Shown piece by piece: positions 57,851 to 64,000 of a stretch of 64,000 nucleotides of DNA (positions within the stretch are counted from its first letter, which is position 1; the number at the start of each line of letters is the position of its first letter). Origin of the DNA: Cricetomys ansorgei (lineage: Eukaryota; Chordata; Mammalia; Rodentia; Nesomyidae); assembly GCA_026225945.1 (NCBI GenBank), contig JAMJFZ010002884.1, positions 1,488,001 through 1,552,000 on the forward strand. Direction: 5' to 3'. The translations under genes were made by a program, and so were the position numbers. The notes beneath the pieces were generated by a model. That model was not told where the DNA came from. It ran no database searches and was given only the letters and a program-made list of their open reading frames with translations.

Positions 57851-57918
57851 GTGTGTGTATGTGTGTGTGTGTGTGTATGTGTGCGCGCGCATGCACACGC
57901 GCGCGCACACACATGCGT
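57851..57918. repeat. 68-bp purine/pyrimidine alternating tract with inverted repeat
   Basis: GT units, then a GC-alternating core, then CA units, with no break in alternation. Arms tgtgtgcgcgcg and cgcgcgcacaca are exact reverse complements. Confidence 0.95.
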
Positions 57919-58019
57919 TTATGCTCATGTGCTTGTGTGTATAAAATACAAATATACATAGAGACTGGAAGTTAACATTGAGTGTCTTCATCAATGGAAC
58001 TCCGCCTTATTTTTATGAG

Positions 58020-58217
58020 TTAAGGTCACCCACTGGTGGTACCTGGGAGCACACTGATTTATCTAGGCCCAGCTGGCCAGAAGATCCCAGTGATACTCTT
58101 TTCTCCATCTGCCCAGTGCTGGGATGAGCGGTAAACTTTGCAGTGGTCAGACTGTTAAGGATCCTCGTGTTTGTGTAGCAAACACATTACCAAGTGAGCC
58201 ATCTCCTCAGCCTGGAC
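58020..58217 (-). mobile_element. B4-type SINE, antisense
   Basis: 'gcccagtgctgggatgagcg' (B1-like part) and 'agtgagccatctcctcagcc' (complement of the tRNA-like head). Confidence 0.75.
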
Positions 58218-59035
58218 CACTTTCTGATAACTTGTTTAGCTGCCAATTTGCTGTTGCCTGAAGCAAGTTGACTGAATCCCTTGAGCCCAAATTTTCTTTT
58301 CAAAAGAAAATAATATCTGTATATAACCCTCAGTAGATGATTGTTCTCGATATTAAGTTTATATTCAAACTTGCTGAGGTGAATGAATGCATTTCTTACT
58401 CATCCCGTCCACATTCCTTGAGCACATAACTTCTTCCCTTCTGTTTTTCTGGCAATCTATAGGCATCTATGTGAGAAATATGTGCCTACAGATTTTTAAA
58501 CCTAAGCCAGTTTCACATTCGTCATGCGGTTGCTCTGCAGAGAAACAGAGGCCACCTGTACTCTGTCTCTGCCAGTTTCTTTCTCCAGCTAATCTGGCTG
58601 ACCCGCTCTAACCCTGCCATAAAGATGATTTTCTCTGCCATGATTTCCTATGGGGAATTAACTTACCCTTTGCTTTGGCTTGCCAGATGTCGCTATCTCA
58701 GGGACATCTGTTCAATGGCCATGTTTGGCTAGAAACATGCTTGAGAGCCATAATTTGGGGGCCTGGATTGGACAAGCATAGTAAACCTAAGAAATCTGGC
58801 ACTTTCCATATACAATGCGACCATGACACACAGAGTACACATATGCTATGTACCTCTTGAAAAATAAATCCCTTACGATTTCAGTAGAGGTAAATTCTAG
58901 GCTCATTGCTACAAATACCCAAGTTCTATGGAGTTAGGTTCTTTTGAATGCTATCTTGAATAAGAGAAGCTTGATGTTGGAAAAAGGAAGAAAATATAAA
59001 GGGTGGAAGAGAGGCAGAGAGGTAGAAAAAGATAG
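58218..59035. other. Single-copy DNA
   Basis: No gene or repeat family is recognised. Confidence 0.5.
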
Positions 59036-59037
59036 AG

Positions 59038-59102
59038 AGGGAAAGAGTGTGTGTGAGAGAGTGTGTGAAGGAGTGTGTGTGTGAGTGTGTGTGTGTGGGG
59101 GG
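59038..59102. repeat. (GT)n/(GA)n-rich repeat
   Basis: Mixed GT and GA units ending in a G run. Confidence 0.9.
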
Positions 59103-59159
59103 GATCTTGGGTTGGGAGAACCTAAATCACAGGTGATGGAAAGAAGGAAAAAGAAAGAC

Positions 59160-59745
59160 AAAGAAGAGGGGGAAACCTAAAATTATAGTAAAGAAAACTT
59201 TTGGAATGTCATGTATTGGTATGTAAGAAGATGACAATACAGAAGTCAAGGGTGTGTATGGGGAAGGCAGGACTTATGACTCAAACAACTGAGGCAAGAC
59301 ATCTGGCATGAAAGCAGGATGTCCAGTCTTGCTGAGATGCACTGCAGTGAGCCCTGTCTATTGTGAGTCCTATCTGATACTGAGAGAGACTCAGTTATCG
59401 CAAGGCTATTCTCTGTTTCTGAAGTGCTGCCAGATAACATAAAGGCCCATCGATAAGCTTGTTACTGCTTTCTTCTATGTTTGTTATGGTTTTGAATAGA
59501 GAAATATATATGTTTAATTCAAATGTGTCCTATTTTTATGTAACATAATAGTTTAGAATCCTAGTCTGATATATTCCACTAAACAATCTTATTTGAAGGT
59601 CAATTTATCATTTCACCTTCATGATGTTTCCAAAAATATTCTTGATTTTCCCCTTGTGGCTATTTTTTTTAATTCCACTTAATTACCATTTATACATTTT
59701 ACTAATTGGTTTCATTACAACATTTTATCTATGTGTATAATATAT
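59160..59745. other. Single-copy DNA
   Basis: No recognised feature. Confidence 0.5.
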
Positions 59746-59849
59746 TTTTATCATTATCAGTCTTCTATTATCATATACTACTGCCCCTCCCAGGGTTCCC
59801 CTCCTTCTACCCCCAAACCCTCCTTATATTTCCATATATTATCTCTATT

Positions 59850-60050
59850 GTGTCTTTTTTTTTTCTACAACCATCACTTGTCAATAGCTCCTCAGCTGGA
59901 GGTGAATGGGATTCTGGGAGGCCTTCTTCCCATCTATGTTGGAAGTTTGGCCAGATTAATCTTGTGATGATCTTCAGCATGTAGTCATAGCCGAGTGAGC
60001 TCATGTGTGCAACAGCCCTGCCACATCTGCAACTGGCTCACAGCAGGCTC
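59850..60050 (-). mobile_element. L1 3' UTR, inverted segment
   Basis: 'tcaatagctcctcagctgga' and 'gattaatcttgtgatgatct' and 'gagctcatgtgtgcaacagc' are complementary to a rodent L1 3' UTR. It meets a sense segment at about 60050 that starts in the same part of the L1. Confidence 0.7.
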
Positions 60051-60312
60051 AGAGCTATTGGCAATTGGTGTGTGCTGCAGGAGAGAGTCACTGTTTCCCA
60101 TATATGGCCCCTGAGAGGCTGCTCATGTTCCCTTACACATAAGAATACAACAGCAGCACTAAGTGGCTCAGCTTAGAAAAGAGTACATAAAGTTGGAAGG
60201 AAAAAGTGGGAGTGGGTTATGGGAGGAGTTGGAAGGGAAAGAGCTTGGATGGATTTGATTAAAACTCATTATATCCACGCATGAAATTCTCAGTAAAATT
60301 TTTAAATGAGAA
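60050..60312 (+). mobile_element. L1 3' UTR end, sense segment
   Basis: 'agctattggcaattggtgtg', 'gagagagtcactgtttccca', 'tatggcccctgagaggctgc', a G-rich stretch and 'catgaaattctcagtaaaat' at the end. Confidence 0.8.
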
Positions 60313-60314
60313 AA

Positions 60315-61200
60315 AAACAAAAACAAAAAGAGAAACGTAGCTGTGACTAACTCTCACTTCTTGAAAGTTTTTGTTCCAAGGTCCTTTATTTTAGCTCTGC
60401 TGTGAGGAGAACAGAGAAATAATGACAAGAGAAATAGGGATCAGATTAGCATGTAGGGTAGGGGGCCTCTGTTGATATGTCACGATCTGCCACAGTATGT
60501 CCCTTTTCGTTCCAAGGAATCAGATAACTCTAATTTTTAAGGCAAACTAACCAGCAGAAAGTCAGTAATTGGATATCCGATGGCACCACACTGCTATCCA
60601 CATTTCCTGGACCAGCTCTAGATGAAGCTAGTGGGAAACAGGAAGAACATGTAAATCAATCCAGTCAATCACCCACTGTTGTTCTTTTTTTTGTCCCCAT
60701 GGTTACAGTTTCCTAGTTAATGCCAATTCTTCAAGGCACAAGTACCCTCCCAAGAGCTTGAAGTTCAAGTAAGTCCCCATATTACTATCATAGAACAAAG
60801 AAGCTTGGTACAGAGCCTTTGGAGCCCAAGATGAATAAACAGCTTTGGAAGTTAAACACCTCTAATCTGGCCCGATTCTCTAACCTATTCTCTGCATTCC
60901 TTATTGCTCTCCCCTCTTCTGTATCCCCTTTCTCTTTTTACATGTACTGCTGAAAACAGGTGAATTATTTACACCATCATTGTATACTGTCACGATTGAC
61001 TCAGCCATATCATAAACCAAATATGATAAACAACTGTAAAACAACTACCTAGTAACAAAAATTACATTACAAAACTTAAATCTACCATGTACCTCTGCTT
61101 TGTGTTATTCCCTTGCTCTCTGTCCTATTACCGGAAGTAACAATTGTCTGGTATTATGTATTTATTGTTCCCATGATATGCTTATTTACATCCCTCATCT
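60315..61200. other. Single-copy DNA
   Basis: No gene or repeat family is recognised. Confidence 0.5.
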
Positions 61201-61201
61201 C

Positions 61202-61231
61202 CTCTCTCTCTCTCTCTCTGTCTCTTCTCTG

Positions 61232-61264
<33 letters not shown>
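61202..61264. repeat. (TC)n repeat
   Basis: TC units with scattered 'tctg' interruptions. Confidence 0.95.
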
Positions 61265-61268
<4 letters not shown>

Positions 61269-61309
61269 GCACGTTACATGTGTATTAGCACTTTGGTCCT
61301 GTGTCAAAA

Positions 61310-61450
61310 GCAATTTTCTTAATATCTCTGAACCTATCTATTTCTTCTATCAAATAGCAGCAATGATTCTTACCCCAGTGACTTTTTGTGAGGACCATGA
61401 GATTTGCTATATACATAGCACCTAAAGAAACACTTAGAATATCAATAAGA
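61310..61450 (-). mobile_element. MIR SINE, antisense
   Basis: 'ttaatatctctgaacctatc', 'atagcagcaatgattcttac', 'ttgtgaggaccatgagattt' and 'atacatagcacctaaagaaa' follow the complement of MIR. Confidence 0.8.
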
Positions 61451-61454
61451 ATAG

Positions 61455-61550
61455 TGTCTGTAGTATTGGTAATAGTATTAGAACTAGTATTAGTAGCTAT
61501 ATTAGTAGCAGGAGGAGGAAGAGGAGGAGGAGGAGGAGGAGGAAGGAGAC
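61455..61550. repeat. (TAGTAT)-rich and (GGA)n repeat
   Basis: Irregular 'tagtatt' units merge into about ten GGA/AGG units next to the MIR. Glycine/arginine-rich frames here are due to this tract. Confidence 0.9.
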
Positions 61551-61740
61551 AAGAAATACTCTGGTGCTCCCTCTGCTGTCTTTTTCTTTCTTTATGAAGT
61601 CATGATCATCTCCTCCAGGATACTATATTATTTCAGTTGGTGTTTGCCAATTCTTAATTTTCTCTGCATTCCCACAACACTTATTCATACCTGCATCCAA
61701 TCCTGTTTTCATGCTAAAAACAGGTCTGTTTGCTTTCAAA

Positions 61741-61910
61741 GTAGTGGTTCTTAATATTATGAGCACACTAAAATCACCTGGGAACCTTTAAAGTTCCAAT
61801 CTAAGATTTTTGCAGTACCAATTAAATGGAATCTCTAAGGCTGAGTTATAGGTATCAGCATTTTTAATGTTCTCCTGGTGATTTTAATGTACAGCCAACT
61901 GTAGGTCTTA
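61741..61910 (+). mobile_element. MER5A hAT-type DNA transposon
   Basis: 'agtggttcttaatattatga', 'aaaatcacctgggaaccttt', 'tacagccaactgtagg'. Left and right parts are inverted versions of each other ('aaaatcacctgg' and 'cctggtgattttaatg'), as expected for this short element. Confidence 0.87.
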
Positions 61911-62920
61911 GTGAAGAAATTGGAAAACTCTAGCTGAAAAATTGAATTCAATTCTTTGTTTTTATAAATAAACTACTGTTAATCAAATTAACAATGTTTA
62001 CACTTATATAAGGCTAATTCTAAACAATATCAGAGTTAAATAGCCAGCAACAGATATTATGTATTCAGCAAAGCTGAATCATTTGCTACCTGTGTAAGAA
62101 CTACACACAAACTAATTGTATCACTGGAGCTCAAATCATTTGGTATCTGAAAAACTGTAGAAAAATGTGTTAACCCTGATCTTACAAAATAACCTAGGTG
62201 TGGGATCATGTCATAAACACCTCTCAATTTACTGTACTTGACATGTACCATACATTGCTTACAGTTGTTAAGAAGCTGCTCGAAGAATATATAGAAAAAA
62301 CAATTAAAGGGTTTGAAGTGGGTTTTTTGTTTTGTTTTGTTTTGTTTGTAGCTCCAACATTAGATTGTTTTTAAAAATCCCAGTCACCTAACTAGATGGA
62401 AGAAGATGAATAGAGAACGTAGGAAATATAAAGTTAGAGATGGTGGTTTGCTTTGTTCCCTGTGTTGATTGGCAGAGACCAGTAGCAGCTTCCTCACCAT
62501 GACCACCTGGAACACTGCAGTTTTAGGATCTTTAGTTGGCTTTCCTTGTGATCAAGTCCATTTAGTATGAGAAATGAACTGGGTGACTCTGGGGGAACTC
62601 TTGCACATTTTACATTCAGGCTTTGTCCTGTCTCCCTGTTCTTAACTGTTTTATGTTTAAATAATTTCTGTCAGTATAAAAATTGCCTAAAAGAAATATT
62701 TAAGGTAGAAGACAGATTGGTTTCAGCTCAGGGTTTCAGTGGTATCAATTCTCAGCTGTCTCCATCATTTTGGAGATATTGTAAGGTAGAAGATGTTAGC
62801 AGAGTGTAGTCAAGTAATTGTCCAGCTCAAGATAACTGGAAAGGACTGAGAGAATGAAGGGGATAGAAAGTGTGTGGGAGAAAGAGACAGAGACAGAGAG
62901 AATGATAGAGAAAATAAGGC
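61911..62920. other. Single-copy DNA
   Basis: A (TTTTG)n run at 62327-62348 and a GA-rich patch near 62875-62915. Nothing else is recognised. Confidence 0.5.
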
Positions 62921-62924
62921 AACA

Positions 62925-63121
62925 TAGTTCCTCTTAACTTTCACCACTTTTGAATAATGCCATCAAATTATAAATCTACCAATTGATCATTCACTGGTAA
63001 GGTCAGAGTCCTTATGATCCAATCACTTCCTAAGAATCCCACCCCAGACTACTACTGCATTGGGAACAAAGCCTTTAACAAATGAGCCTTTAGGAGGATG
63101 CTTCATAGCTAAATCATAGCA
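62925..63121 (-). mobile_element. Old MaLR-type LTR fragment, antisense
   Basis: 'cttatgatccaatcacttcc', 'tgggaacaaagcctttaaca' and the terminus 'aaatcatagca' resemble the complement of an LTR start. Confidence 0.6.
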
Positions 63122-63134
63122 CAGTGGTTAAAAG

Positions 63135-63515
63135 CTAAAATTATTTTATTTTTCAAAATATTTTTCATACAATATGTTCTGATCACTCTTTCCCCTTCTC
63201 ATCTCCTTCCAGCGATTCCCCACCTCCCAATCCATTCAAAACCATGCCTTCTTTAGAAAACAACATTTCCTCCCCCCCAAAATCAGAATAAAAAACAACA
63301 AAGAAAAACATAAGGAACACAAACACACACCATAAAAACATAAAATCAGAATCCATAATAATACACAAGTTAAATATCAGTAAGGTAAAATTACCCAATA
63401 TGGAACAAAAAAACTTTCCAAAATACCATGAAGTTTTTTGTTTTTTGTTTGTTTGTTTGTTTTTTTGAATTGGCCATCTACTGCTGAGCCTGGGGCTTGC
63501 CATTAGGTGTTAAAA
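63135..63515 (-). mobile_element. L1 3' UTR end (rodent, Lx-like), antisense
   Basis: A T-rich tail, then 'ttccccttctcatctccttc', A-rich text and 'ttggccatctactgctgagc' near 63471, all complementary to a rodent L1 3' UTR. Confidence 0.85.
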
Positions 63516-63529
63516 CTAAAATGTTTGAG

Positions 63530-63712
63530 TCAAAGGAATCTGAATGTGAATACTGGCAGTGTAACCATAATGTAGAGCCTCTGTTTCTGCAGCTAGAAAA
63601 TGGTCACAACAGTTCACAGTGTATATGGTCTTTAGACAAAATAAATGAGATAATTCCTGCAAATGACTAAGCACAGTGTTAGGAAAACAGTAAACCCTGA
63701 GTTAAAGGGACA
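63530..63712 (-). mobile_element. MIR SINE, antisense
   Basis: 'actggcagtgtaaccataat', 'cctctgtttctgcagctaga', 'ataaatgagataattcctgc' and 'ctaagcacagtgttagg' follow the complement of MIR. Confidence 0.8.
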
Positions 63713-64000
63713 TATAGTTATTCCCATCATTATCATCAGATAACTCATATTCCCTGCATGTTATAAAGCCTTTGAAAAGCAGTGGCTATGTCCTAACAAT
63801 TTTGCATCTACTCCTTGCTTGTTCCATACAAAGAAACTTCCAAGAAATATTAATTGTTTTAATTGCATCGTCTTAAATCGAGCCCATGACATTGATGTCA
63901 AGATCCACCTTACCTTACACTCTCTATTGCCTATATCCCAAAGCATCTGACTGTTAATCAAGGCCATATATCAAAACTAGACACTGACATATGTAACATG
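63713..64000. other. Single-copy DNA to the window end
   Basis: No recognised feature. Confidence 0.5.

Noticed and set aside
57776..57994. Frame with His/Thr/Cys/Ala repeats
   Set aside because: Product of the alternating GT/GC/CA tract.

Overview
The window is AT-rich, CpG-poor nuclear DNA of a muroid rodent. The evidence is the mix of repeats: B1, ID/B4, B2/B3 SINEs, rodent (Lx-like) L1 ends, MaLR-type LTRs, a rodent URR1 DNA transposon, plus the old mammalian MIR and MER5A. The exact species cannot be resolved by eye. I see no clear Mus-specific young B2 and no typical rat BC1-type ID, so a cricetid (hamster, vole, deer mouse) is as likely as mouse or rat. Repeat family names come from recognising consensus-like text from memory, not from a database search.

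There is no supportable protein-coding gene, tRNA, rRNA or CRISPR array. All open reading frames are short (at most 135 codons) and are explained by simple repeats, LTRs, L1 remnants or chance. The window is intergenic, or lies inside a very large intron. One short stretch near 777-840 has exon-like signals and is only a weak candidate.

Layout. 1-5.3 kb: ID-like SINE, several L1 3' ends in both orientations, an ORR1-like LTR and a fragment of a second LTR family. 5.3-9.4 kb: mostly single copy, with one B1 and one MaLR LTR. 9.4-11.5 kb: the 3' end of an L1 with broken ORF2 and 3' UTR. 11.5-16.6 kb: single-copy DNA with a URR1 and a MaLR LTR. 16.6-21.7 kb: a solo LTR with its target duplication, a MaLR LTR with a perfect 5-bp duplication, a B1, and a second B1 split by a 2.2-kb LTR retroelement. 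21.7-32 kb: L1 remnants, B3, B1, MIR, and an LTR carrying a B1-like segment. 32-41 kb: dense nested repeats (old L1 broken by a younger L1 and by an LTR; several copies of the B1-segment LTR family). 40.9-44.2 kb: the longest L1 piece, antisense. 44-51 kb: MaLR LTRs, an LTR inside an old L1, MIR, another full-length copy of the B1-segment LTR. 51-60.3 kb: an old L1 broken by a younger L1 and a SINE, then SINEs, L1 ends, a Z-DNA-prone tract and a twin-primed (inverted) L1. 60.3-64 kb: single-copy DNA with MIR, MER5A and an L1 3' end.

No set of genes acts together here. What the window does offer is insertion history. Several nested insertions can be ordered from target-site duplications visible in the sequence, and one LTR family with an embedded B1-like segment occurs about seven times.
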